From Clostridium muellerianum (lineage in GTDB: Bacteria > Bacillota > Clostridia > Clostridiales > Clostridiaceae), in assembly GCF_012926525.1 (NCBI RefSeq), contig NZ_JABBNI010000047.1:239504-303503 (forward strand): 64,000 nucleotides of DNA. Reading direction: 5' to 3'. The notes under the pieces are model-generated. The model was not told where the DNA came from and ran no database searches. It worked only from the letters and a program-made list of their open reading frames with translations. Each line of letters begins with the position of its first letter. The first letter of the stretch is position 1. Positions 1 through 7,183 of the stretch are shown here, in pieces. A program made the translations under genes and the position numbers.

Positions 1-449
1 AAGATGCTTATATAGCAGAAGTAGCAGCAAAGTATGAAGTGCCATGTTGTTTAATGCATAATAGAGAAAATAAAGATTATAAAAACTTAATGGAAGATGT
101 ATTAAGCGATTTAAAAGAAAGCATAGATATTGCTTTAAAAGCAGGAGTAAAACCTGAAAATATTATTCTAGATCCAGGTATAGGGTTTGCAAAAACTTAT
201 GAACAAAATTTAATGGTTATGAATCACCTTGAGGACTTTAAAAAATTTGGGTATCCATTACTTCTAGGAACTTCTAGAAAGTCCATGATAGGTAATGCTT
301 TAAATCTTCCTACAGAAGAAAGAGTAGAGGGTACAGTGGCTACTACGGTTATAGGAATAATGAAGGGTTATGATTTTGTAAGAGTTCATGATATAAAAGA
401 AAACAAAAGAGCGTGCATTATGACAGATGCTATAGTTAGAGTTCATTAG
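1..449 (+). CDS. folP: dihydropteroate synthase, C-terminal part (truncated by window start)
   Basis: The reading frame is open from base 3, so the gene begins before the window; the first in-window GTG at 39 is not the start. FolP joins p-aminobenzoate to the pterin pyrophosphate in folate synthesis, in the cytosol. The visible part carries the family's LDPGIGF-K segment (about base 170) and the GTSRKS motif (about base 270), followed by the EGT-AT block that binds pteroate. It ends with VRVHD near the C terminus, as complete FolP proteins do. About half of a usual 270-residue protein is present. No other folate gene is visible downstream; the next gene is an unrelated patatin with its own ribosome site. 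Confidence 0.93.
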   Translation, partial: DAYIAEVAAKYEVPCCLMHNRENKDYKNLMEDVLSDLKESIDIALKAGVKPENIILDPGIGFAKTYEQNLMVMNHLEDFKKFGYPLLLGTSRKSMIGNALNLPTEERVEGTVATTVIGIMKGYDFVRVHDIKENKRACIMTDAIVRVH

Positions 450-545
450 TAGAAATGTAGATATAATATTTCAAAATGAATCACAAAATTAATGCTTTTT
501 TAATAGTATATTATAGTGCATCAATATTTGAAAAGGTGAGGTATT

Positions 546-1478
546 TTGAAAGCTTATGCTGTTTTTCAGGGTGGAGGAGTTAAGGCTATAGGTTTTGTAG
601 GTGCAATTAGCAAGTTCGAACAAATGGGATATCAATGGGAAAAGTTAGCGGGAACTTCTGCAGGAGCAATTATAGCTTCTCTGCTAGCGGTAGGATATAC
701 TGGCAGAGAATTGAAAAGTATAATGAGTACATTAGATTATACTAGATTTTTAGATAAAAACAGATTACAGTCTCTTCCGGTTGTAGGAAAGTTACTAGGT
801 ATTTTAGCTCAGAAGGGACTTTATCAAGGAGATTATATAGAAATTTGGATAGATGAACTATTAAAAGCTAAAGGTAAAACTAAATTTAAGGATGTAAGTA
901 AAAATGGAGTATCAAATCTTAAAATAATAGCTTCAGATATAACTAAAAAGAGCATTCTTATTCTTCCAGATGATCTTGTAAAATACGGAATTGATCCTAT
1001 GGAATTTGAAATTGCTAAAGCTGTTAGAATGAGTACAAGTATTCCTTTTTACTTTAAACCAGAAAAGTTAAGATATGAGGATAAATATAGTTTTATAGTA
1101 GATGGGGGAATATTAAGTAATTTTCCAGTGTGGATATTTGATGTTACAGGAGTTCCTAGATTACCTACCTTTGGATTTAAATTTGAAAAAGTATCTAAAC
1201 CATGCAGCCAGAATGAAAAAATTGATTTTTTATGTTTTGTAATGGATTTAGTAGAATCGGTGATTGACAATTATGATGAAACTTATTTAACGGATAAAGA
1301 TAGAGTAAGAACTATATCTATACCTACTGCTGATGTTAAAACTACAGAATTTGATATAACAAGAGACAAAAGTTTAAGACTATTTGATTTAGGATATGAA
1401 AGTGCGGAAAAGTTTCTTAACGAATGGGATTTTAGAGAGTATATTAGATGTTATGTTCAGAAAAATGTATCAGTATAA
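546..1478 (+). CDS. patatin-like phospholipase
   Basis: Predicted cytosolic or membrane-peripheral lipid acyl hydrolase using a Ser-Asp dyad. It shows the oxyanion-hole motif GGGVKAIGF at residues 9-17, the nucleophile elbow GTSAG at about residues 36-40 and the DGG that supplies the catalytic Asp near residue 186. The length of 310 residues fits bacterial single-domain patatins. There is no signal peptide. Translation starts at TTG 546 behind AAGGTGAGG, and no better start lies nearby. The gene stands alone, with folP 96 bp upstream and a long palindromic repeat downstream. The substrate cannot be told from sequence. Confidence 0.88.
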   Translation: MKAYAVFQGGGVKAIGFVGAISKFEQMGYQWEKLAGTSAGAIIASLLAVGYTGRELKSIMSTLDYTRFLDKNRLQSLPVVGKLLGILAQKGLYQGDYIEIWIDELLKAKGKTKFKDVSKNGVSNLKIIASDITKKSILILPDDLVKYGIDPMEFEIAKAVRMSTSIPFYFKPEKLRYEDKYSFIVDGGILSNFPVWIFDVTGVPRLPTFGFKFEKVSKPCSQNEKIDFLCFVMDLVESVIDNYDETYLTDKDRVRTISIPTADVKTTEFDITRDKSLRLFDLGYESAEKFLNEWDFREYIRCYVQKNVSV

Positions 1479-1517
1479 GCACAATAAAAGCATATTGCGA
1501 CGCAAAGGTGCAGTGGC

Positions 1518-1760
1518 AGTTTGGATTTTAACTTTTACTCCATGATATATGGTAAGTGTTTCGTCACTGCTAAATGTTTTAATTATTCTAAAGCTCGAAA
1601 TTTTTGAAAGCCTAAGAACTTTGTCAAACTCGGTTCCCTCAAACACGACTAAAGTTCTAAGGCTTTCAAAAATTTTGAGCTAAGAATAATACTAAAACAA
1701 TTTAGCTAATGTGATGAAACACTTACCATATATCATTACATAAAAGTTAAAATCCAAACT
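1518..1760. repeat. long palindromic element, family 1 (full copy)
   Basis: The two arms are near reverse complements across about 240 bp: AGTTTGGATTTTAAC at the left end pairs with GTTAAAATCCAAACT at the right end. An ATATATGG block lies about 30 bp in, and a perfect inner stem AAGAACTTT/AAAGTTCTT encloses a short GTC/GAC stem. The loop reads AAACTCGGTTCCCTC. Other copies lie at 35922-36164 (GCC/GGC in the innermost stem), 48411-48592 (apex deleted) and 33416-33480 (one arm). There is no ORF. The element is probably a structured RNA or single-stranded DNA element; its mobility is inferred only. Confidence 0.85.
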
Positions 1761-2166
1761 AGTAGCTTCAAGCATACGCATATAATTAAATTGTCATAAG
1801 TTATTTTAGTAATTCAAAATTATATTTATCAATACCTTATAACGTTTAAAAATTAAGGCGAAGCCTGTAGGTATCTTAATATATTGAGTTTAAAATCAGT
1901 TGTTTTTTATTTTATAAAAACATCTCGAAAGAGATTCTCAATTGAATTGTTGAAAACTCTAATACGAAAATACATTAATCTTTCAAATGTAGTTAATAAT
2001 CAACAAATGTACTTTTTTTAAGGCTACGCCCAAAATTATTCCTTAAAAACAGATAAAAAATAATATAAATCAAATAGTAAGTATTATGAAAGCTACGCTT
2101 TTTTATTAAGATCTAAATCATAATGTATTATAAGGAATTTTTAATATTAGAATTACAATATTTACT
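1761..2166. repeat. spacer ('tail') of a composite repeat block between palindromes
   Basis: This is non-coding AT-rich DNA between a family 1 and a family 2 palindrome. It holds short motifs that recur beside other copies: AGGCGAAGCCTGT (about 1857), CATCTCGAAAGAGATT (about 1921) and GAAAGCTACGCTTTTT (about 2088). The left end (1761-1815) and right end (about 2115-2166) reappear in inverse orientation at 33289-33415 with the middle missing. A related, more diverged version follows the family 1 copy at 36165. No gene or promoter could be supported here. Confidence 0.65.
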
Positions 2167-2308
2167 ACACAACTTTTTAGGTGGAGGGAGCATTGAATAT
2201 ATGGTGTATAAAAGCTTTTGAGTGAATTTTAGGCATTAGAGCTCCTTAATAAACGGTCAGCTTTTTTACACCATATATTCAATGCGGACTCCACCTAAAA
2301 AGTTGTGT
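2167..2308. repeat. palindromic element, family 2, apex-less copy
   Basis: The ends ACACAACTTTTTAGGTGGAG and its reverse complement lie 140 bp apart, with ATATATGGTGTA in each arm. The arms match those of the complete copy at 33037-33288 in inverse orientation. The apical domain that sits between CTAAAATTT and AAATTTTAG there is missing, so the two arms are joined directly near 2235. This looks like a deletion derivative. It lies just downstream of the minus-strand amidase gene and could act as its transcription terminator. Confidence 0.8.
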
Positions 2309-2330
2309 CGCAATATTTTTATAATATTTA

Positions 2331-2834
2331 TTACAGATGTATTTTTAAAAAGTGGTATTTAGGGGCTCTCCAACTTTTTAAATAGGATATGTTTAATGCT
2401 TCACGGGAATGTTGAGAGACTAAAGGTTTATTTTGTGAAAACCCTGTTATAATTGCAGAGTGAAAAATAACATTTTTATTATTTTCATAAAATATTAAAT
2501 CTCCTAATTCTAGAGCATTAATATCAGATATTTCAAGTCCTTTACAACCTTGTAGATTGGATTCCTCGTTTATTTTTAAATACCAGTAAAGAGAATGAGC
2601 TAAGGTCCAAGAAAGTGACCAATTGGTATTATTGTACCACCAGGGATTTTTTTTGTTGAAAATCATTGGGGAACCACCAGCATATAAACATTGGGAAACA
2701 AAATTTGAGCAATCACCGCTGTTATCTTTTATTAGAGGGAAGTATCTGTATTTAGTATTAGGAGTTAGAGCATACTTAATTGCATATTTTACAGCAGCGC
2801 TTCTAGAATATTGTGATGTTCTAAGTATATGCAT
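2331..2834 (-). CDS. putative amidase-domain protein (Amidase_6 type)
   Basis: A protein of about 167 residues with the arrangement of the clostridial/bacillar putative amidase domain: a central GDCSNFVSQCLYAGG block carrying the likely catalytic Cys, a W-rich stretch, ELGDLIFYE, and a His in the FHSAIITG strand. The family has a papain/NlpC-like fold and is usually tied to cell wall or spore functions. No signal peptide is present, which is odd for a wall hydrolase. I place the start at ATG 2834, because GAGGTGAT sits 9 bp before it; an ATG 9 bp further upstream is almost touching the ribosome site. The gene stands alone, ending beside a palindromic repeat. Confidence 0.75.
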   Translation of the reverse strand: MHILRTSQYSRSAAVKYAIKYALTPNTKYRYFPLIKDNSGDCSNFVSQCLYAGGSPMIFNKKNPWWYNNTNWSLSWTLAHSLYWYLKINEESNLQGCKGLEISDINALELGDLIFYENNKNVIFHSAIITGFSQNKPLVSQHSREALNISYLKSWRAPKYHFLKIHL

Positions 2835-2972
2835 ATTAAACATATCACCTCAAGTTATAGTGTTATAGTTCTATTATATGTGCTCGGTACTTCAAAGTGA
2901 ATTGATTTTTGTAAATAACAAATCATATATAAATATAATGTTTTGAAAAAACAGAATATAATGTAAATATCA

Positions 2973-3002
2973 TTGACAAAAAAGTTATAAATAGTATATA
3001 AT
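2973..3002 (+). promoter_or_regulatory. sigma-A promoter of the cobalamin riboswitch
   Basis: TTGACA at 2973-2978 and TATAAT at 2997-3002 are separated by 18 bp, just upstream of the B12 aptamer. Both hexamers are perfect to consensus. Transcription should begin about 3009. Confidence 0.8.
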
Positions 3003-3019
3003 TTAATTGAAAAAGAAAA

Positions 3020-3185
3020 TAGTTAAGCAGAGGTTTACTATGTAATTAATAGGGAAAATGGTTAAAATCCATTACAGCCCCCGCTACTGTATACGGAGAC
3101 GAATTCTATATCCACTGGATTTACTCTGGGAAGGATGAAAGAGGATGACCCGTGAGTCAGGAGACCTGCCTAAGCTTATTGTATT
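3020..3185 (+). ncRNA. adenosylcobalamin (B12) riboswitch without a downstream gene
   Basis: The hallmark B12-aptamer segments are all present: AGAGGTTT at the 5' stem, AATAGGGAA, GGTTAAAATCCAT, the near-invariant CAGCCCCCGCTACTGT at 3075-3090, and AGTCAGGAGACCTGCC at 3155-3170. The riboswitch has its own promoter. Downstream come a long imperfect hairpin (3207-3262), a T-run at about 3284 and an intrinsic terminator at 3334-3365, but no plus-strand ORF. The next gene (3423-3974) runs on the opposite strand. The glycyl-radical operon at 4135 is 950 bp away, behind that terminator. So this is either an orphan whose gene was lost or a leader with an unusual target. Confidence 0.9.
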
Positions 3186-3333
3186 AAAATCTTTCGGAGG
3201 GAAAGAAAATACATAAAAGCAAGTTACACTTATAGTGTTTCTTAAACTTTTATAATGTATTTACTTAAGGGCTTCAAAAGGGGTCTTTTTTATTTTGCCA
3301 GTATTGTTAATTTAAATATATTTAATCACTTTA

Positions 3334-3365
3334 TACACTTACTTATAAGTAGGTGTATTTTTCTT
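3334..3365 (+). terminator. intrinsic terminator of the riboswitch transcript
   Basis: TACACTTACTT pairs with AAGTAGGTGTA (one T-G pair) around a tiny loop, followed by ATTTTTCTT. Confidence 0.65.
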
Positions 3366-3369
3366 CAGC

Positions 3370-3419
3370 AAAAAATATGTAATGCATTTTCTCTTAGTAT
3401 ATTTTAGAGAAAATGCATT
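3370..3419 (-). terminator. intrinsic terminator of the kinase-like gene
   Basis: A perfect 14-bp stem AATGCATTTTCTCT / AGAGAAAATGCATT (3381-3394 and 3406-3419) is followed on the minus strand by a T-run (complement of 3370-3376). It lies directly after the stop codon of the minus-strand gene. Confidence 0.85.
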
Positions 3420-3422
3420 AAG

Positions 3423-3974
3423 TTATTTACGTCTTTTATTCCACTGTTTATACAAATCGGGATAATCTTCTTGTACTATTCTCATGAATTTAGATAACAC
3501 TGATAGTTTTTTTAAATCTTTAAATATACTGCGGGGATAGCTAAGAGATCTTTCAAAAACCTTTCTAGGATCTATTACTCGAACATCTCCATCAGTTTGT
3601 ACATAAACATGTGCAAGTCGTATATCTAACTTTTTGAATCCATCAGCCTTAAAACTTTCTACAAGTTTAACAAGATTTATAGCTAATTCTCTAGAAAGTC
3701 CATGTTTTCGTATATAATCCTTAATGCATTCTCCAGGAATGTACTCTCGTATCATAGCTTTATTTGTGTAGTCATATATTTTAGCAAAATGGGGATCATT
3801 TTGTACCTTTAATAATATTTCTGCTTCTCCCTTGCAGCCTTTTTCTTTATTGTATATTTTAATGATTCTTTTTTTATCTGGAAGAAGATATACAGATCCT
3901 TGACGACCCTTGCCAATGAATTTACAATCCTTTAAGTCAATTCCAAAGTATTTTTTATCCATTGAGTTATTCAT
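3423..3974 (-). CDS. small protein kinase-like protein
   Basis: This protein of 183 residues has an N-lobe that reads as a protein kinase: glycine-rich loop GKGRQGSVY at about 22-30, a likely ATP-binding lysine in IIKIYNK, a following Glu helix (KGEAEIL) and a hinge (MIREYIPGE). The catalytic part is degenerate. The HRD motif appears as LDIRLAH and DFG as IDPRK, so activity is uncertain. It is much shorter than a full 260-residue kinase domain, as in other short Firmicute kinase-like proteins. The start ATG has GGAGGT 8 bp upstream. It is divergent from the glycyl-radical operon and opposite to the orphan B12 riboswitch. The target is unknown. Confidence 0.72.
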   Translation of the reverse strand: MNNSMDKKYFGIDLKDCKFIGKGRQGSVYLLPDKKRIIKIYNKEKGCKGEAEILLKVQNDPHFAKIYDYTNKAMIREYIPGECIKDYIRKHGLSRELAINLVKLVESFKADGFKKLDIRLAHVYVQTDGDVRVIDPRKVFERSLSYPRSIFKDLKKLSVLSKFMRIVQEDYPDLYKQWNKRRK

Positions 3975-4134
3975 TTTTTTACCTCCATATTAAGATATTT
4001 TGCAGTATTTAATGTCTAGTTAGTATATAATATTAAACAATACATATATTTGACATCAATATAATAAAAAAATAAAATGAATGTATAGGTACTTTATTTA
4101 AAACTATACATTTTGAAAGGAGCGTTATATTAAT

Positions 4135-5631
4135 ATGGATGATATACTAAAAATAATAAAAAATAATACATTAACCTATCAACAAAAATTAATAGCACTT
4201 GCAGGAGGAGCAGAATCCAGTTTAAATGTGCTAAATATAAGTGAGGATGTACAAAAACTTAGAGATGAAGGAGTAATTTGTGATCTTAATGAAGGTAATG
4301 CACCATATAGACCAAGATATGTACTTCCTGACTATGAAAAATTCATGGAACAGGGAAGCGAATTCCTAGGGTTGGAACCTCCAAAGGATATATGGGAAGC
4401 AGTAAATAACTTACTAATATTATATAAACATGTACCTTCAGTTACAACAATGCCTGTTTATGTAGGAAACTTGGATACTTTGTTAGAACCTTTTGTTGAG
4501 GATGAAGAAGAGGCATATAAAGCAATAAAATTATTTTTCATTCATATAGATAGAACTGTAACAGATTCTTTTTGCCATGGTAACATAGGTCCTAAAGGTA
4601 CAAAAGCAGGAAAAATAATATTGAAAGTTCAGAGAGAAATTAAAACTGCTATACCTAATATAACTTTAAAATATAGTAAGGAAGAAACATCAGATGATTT
4701 TGCTGTGGATGCTGTAAGAACAGCATTAGTTACAGCAAAGCCAAGTTTTGCAAATCACGAAATGTTTTTAGAAGAATTTAAGCCTAATAGATATGCCATA
4801 GCAAGCTGTTACAACGGACTTTGCATAGGTGGAGGAAGCTACACTTTAGTTAGATTAAACTTAAAAGCCTTATCTGAAAAAGCCAGCAGTGAAGAAGAAT
4901 TTATAAACAAAGTTCTTCCAGACACTATGGAAAAAATGGCTTCATATATGGATGAAAGAATAAGATTTTTAGTAGAGGAAAGCGGATTCTTTGATTCAAA
5001 CTTCCTTGTAAAAGAAGGTCTTGTAAGTAGAGATAAATTTACAGCTATGTTTGGTATGTTTGGACTAGCTGAATGTGTAAATACACTTTTAGGTGCAAAA
5101 GATTTAGACAAGAGATTTGGGCATAATAAAAAAGCCGATGAATTAGGTTTAAGAATTATAGAAAAAATGTATGAGATAGTAAATAAGAGAAATAATCCAT
5201 ATTGTGAAGCAGCTGAAGGCCACTTTTTACTTCATGCTCAAGTTGGCATAGAAACTGACAAAGGTACAAGTCCAGGATGCAGAATACCTATAGGGGAAGA
5301 ACCAGAATTATATGAGCATTTAATTCAAAGTGCTAAATTCCATAAATACTTTCCATCTGGAATAGGAGATATATTCCCATTCGAAGTAACTGCGAAAAAT
5401 AATCCAGAAGCTATTTTGGACATAATAAAAGGTGCATTTAATAAAGGAATGAGGTATTTTTCATTGTATGCATCAGATAGTGAAGTAATAAGAATAACTG
5501 GATACCTTGTAAAAAAATCAGATTTGGAAAAACTGGACAAAGGAGAAGCTGTTCTTCAGGATACTGTGGCATTAGGATTAGGTGCAGTTAAAAATTCAAG
5601 AGTGCTTGAAAGAAAGGTAAGAAAATGTTAA
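4135..5631 (+). CDS. yjjI: glycyl radical enzyme, YjjI family
   Basis: An oxygen-sensitive enzyme of 498 residues whose reaction is not established for this family. The length and order of motifs match YjjI rather than pyruvate formate-lyase or the longer NrdD. A likely active-site Cys lies in ASCYNGLCIGGGS (about 223-235). The C-terminal glycyl-radical loop is VIRITGY (about 450-456), the counterpart of the RVxGY motif. The gene overlaps the next one (its activase) by 7 bp as ATGTTAA, so the two are translationally coupled. The ribosome site GAAAGGAG lies before ATG 4135. NrdD is the main alternative, but the short length and the YjjW-like partner argue against it. Confidence 0.82.
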   Translation: MDDILKIIKNNTLTYQQKLIALAGGAESSLNVLNISEDVQKLRDEGVICDLNEGNAPYRPRYVLPDYEKFMEQGSEFLGLEPPKDIWEAVNNLLILYKHVPSVTTMPVYVGNLDTLLEPFVEDEEEAYKAIKLFFIHIDRTVTDSFCHGNIGPKGTKAGKIILKVQREIKTAIPNITLKYSKEETSDDFAVDAVRTALVTAKPSFANHEMFLEEFKPNRYAIASCYNGLCIGGGSYTLVRLNLKALSEKASSEEEFINKVLPDTMEKMASYMDERIRFLVEESGFFDSNFLVKEGLVSRDKFTAMFGMFGLAECVNTLLGAKDLDKRFGHNKKADELGLRIIEKMYEIVNKRNNPYCEAAEGHFLLHAQVGIETDKGTSPGCRIPIGEEPELYEHLIQSAKFHKYFPSGIGDIFPFEVTAKNNPEAILDIIKGAFNKGMRYFSLYASDSEVIRITGYLVKKSDLEKLDKGEAVLQDTVALGLGAVKNSRVLERKVRKC

Positions 5632-6461
5632 AGGGAATTGTAAGAAAAATTATTCCATTTAGCTTTGTAGACGGTCCAGGAAATAGGGCGGCTGTATTTT
5701 TTCAAGGATGTAATTTTGATTGTCTTTACTGTCATAATCCAGAAACTATAAAAGGCTGCGTTCAGTGTGGAACATGTGTAGATAATTGTCCCTATGGTGC
5801 AATATCTTTAAATGAAAAGTCTGTAGTATGGAATCCTGAAAAATGTGAGGATTGTGGACTGTGTGTTAAAGTGTGTAAAAACCACTGTGGACCTAAATTC
5901 AGGAATATGACAGCAGATGATATATTAGAACAAATATTAAAAGTTAAGCCTTTTATTTCTGGAATAACTGTATCAGGGGGAGAATGTACCCTTCAGTGGA
6001 AATTCCTTGTAGAGTTATTTAAAAAAGTAAAAAAACTAGGGTTAACAATATTTGTAGATAGTAATGGAAGCACAGATTTTAGACAGCATAAAGAACTTAC
6101 AGATCTTTTAGATATGGTTATGTTAGATATAAAATCTTTTGATAAAGATGAACATAAGATGCTTACGGGAAGAGATAATGATATAGTTATAGGAAATGCA
6201 AAATATTTAGGCAGTATAAATAAGTTATATGAAATTAGAACAGTAATAGTACCTGAAGTTTTAGATAACTATAGAAATGTAGATGAAATAAGTAAGATTA
6301 TAGCTAGCATTAACCCAAAAATAAGATATAAACTTATAAAATACAGAACAATAGGCACTCGTACGGATAAAATTAATACGCAGCAGCCTACAGATGAAAT
6401 GATGGAACAACTTAAAACTAAAGCTTGCAATAATGGATGTGAGAATATAGTTATAGTGTAA
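5625..6461 (+). CDS. yjjW: glycyl-radical enzyme activase, YjjW family (radical SAM)
   Basis: A 278-residue radical SAM protein that should abstract hydrogen from the glycine of the upstream enzyme. The N terminus has the activase signature FSFVDGPGNRAAVFFQGC. The SAM-cluster motif CNFDCLYC is at about 29-36. A ferredoxin-like insert follows with two more cysteine groups (CVQCGTCVDNCP and CEDCGLCVKVC), predicted to hold two further 4Fe-4S clusters. GGE-type SAM contacts appear in TVSGGECTLQ, and MVMLDIKSFD is also family-typical. The ATG overlaps the stop of yjjI; the ribosome site AGAAAGGTAAG lies inside yjjI. A palindromic repeat begins 70 bp after the stop. Confidence 0.87.
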   Translation: MLKGIVRKIIPFSFVDGPGNRAAVFFQGCNFDCLYCHNPETIKGCVQCGTCVDNCPYGAISLNEKSVVWNPEKCEDCGLCVKVCKNHCGPKFRNMTADDILEQILKVKPFISGITVSGGECTLQWKFLVELFKKVKKLGLTIFVDSNGSTDFRQHKELTDLLDMVMLDIKSFDKDEHKMLTGRDNDIVIGNAKYLGSINKLYEIRTVIVPEVLDNYRNVDEISKIIASINPKIRYKLIKYRTIGTRTDKINTQQPTDEMMEQLKTKACNNGCENIVIV

Positions 6462-6530
6462 GATTTTATATGAGTTTAATTAAAATATTTCATTAAATCA
6501 ACTTTTACACTTTAAAAATATTGTGATACA

Positions 6531-6793
6531 AGTAACCGAAGAAACGCTAAGCTGTATTCCGACTGATATATGTTGTTCAGGAACACTCACTTTATTAAGA
6601 AGTTATAATTGCTTGAGATATTGAAAAATACCTACTTCTTCAAATGCGACGTCCTGTCGCTTTCAGAGCTTTTGCCGTCCTGGCAAAAGTTACGGTATTT
6701 TTCAATATCTCAAGCAAAGAACTTCTAAAATTTGTTCGAATGTTCCTGCACAACATATATCAATCTTCATACAGCTTAACTTTGTTTCGCAGT
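6531..6793. repeat. long palindromic element, family 3, with GUYCU twin-hairpin apex
   Basis: The arms run from AGTAACCGAAGAAACG to a diverged reverse complement ending near 6793. The apex at 6625-6700 reads ATACC-TAC, stem TTCT, TCAAAT, hairpin GCGAC-GTCCT-GTCGC (6646-6660), TTTC, stem AGAG, hairpin TTTTGCC-GTCCT-GGCAAAA (6670-6688), TTAC-GGTAT. Other copies are at 17938-18262, 36468-36727 (inverse), 47830-48090, 57354-57615 and 63881 to the window end (inverse). Stems change in a paired way between copies. It contains no ORF. It could terminate yjjIW transcription, but its size suggests its own role. Confidence 0.87.
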
Positions 6794-6832
6794 ATGCTTT
6801 TATTAAGTTAAAATTTTATTTTTAAATATATT

Positions 6833-7036
6833 TTATTGTATAGAGTAGCCTGTATTTACGATGCACTGCTCTATTTTTTTTGCATCTGCAGGAGTATTAA
6901 AGTCTACTTCTACAGTTCCACGAGCTATGTCTACTGCAATTTGTTGAACCCCTTCTATTTTATCTAAAGCATTTTTTAGCTTGGTTTTACTCTCAGGATA
7001 CACCATTCCTGAAACATTGTAATGAACTGATTTCAT
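6833..7036 (-). CDS. heavy-metal-associated (HMA) domain protein lacking CxxC
   Basis: A CopZ-sized protein of 67 residues with the beta-alpha-beta-beta-alpha-beta pattern of the HMA fold. It keeps VSGM at 8-11, where CopZ continues with CxxC, but reads GMVYPES, so both metal-binding cysteines are replaced. The rest is family-like: a helix ending KIEGVQQIAVD, GTVEVDF, and a final helix before NTGYSIQ. Metal transfer by the usual route is therefore unlikely. The ribosome site AAGGGAGG lies 8 bp upstream of ATG. No copper ATPase or CsoR lies nearby. The fold call is fairly sure; the function is unknown. Confidence 0.75.
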   Translation of the reverse strand: MKSVHYNVSGMVYPESKTKLKNALDKIEGVQQIAVDIARGTVEVDFNTPADAKKIEQCIVNTGYSIQ

Positions 7037-7183
7037 TTTTTAGCCTCCCTTAATATATGAAAAATATATATATTAGTATTATGAGAAATATAAACTTTTA
7101 TTCAAAACACATATAATGTAAAAAAAGAAGTATTATAAAAATATATATTTAATAGTTAAAATATGAAAGCAAGGGTGATTTCA

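Noticed and set aside
1518..2308. Insertion sequence
   Set aside because: Despite long terminal inverted repeats, no transposase frame is present here or near any other copy; only a non-autonomous or RNA role can be considered.
4135..5631. Annotation as anaerobic ribonucleotide reductase NrdD
   Set aside because: At 498 residues it is far shorter than NrdD, has no N-terminal ATP cone, and the partner has two extra ferredoxin-type Cys clusters as in YjjW, not as in NrdG.
6531..6793. CRISPR array or leader suggested by repeated GTCCTG motifs
   Set aside because: The motif occurs only twice per element, as hairpin loops, with no regular repeat-spacer series and no cas gene in the window.
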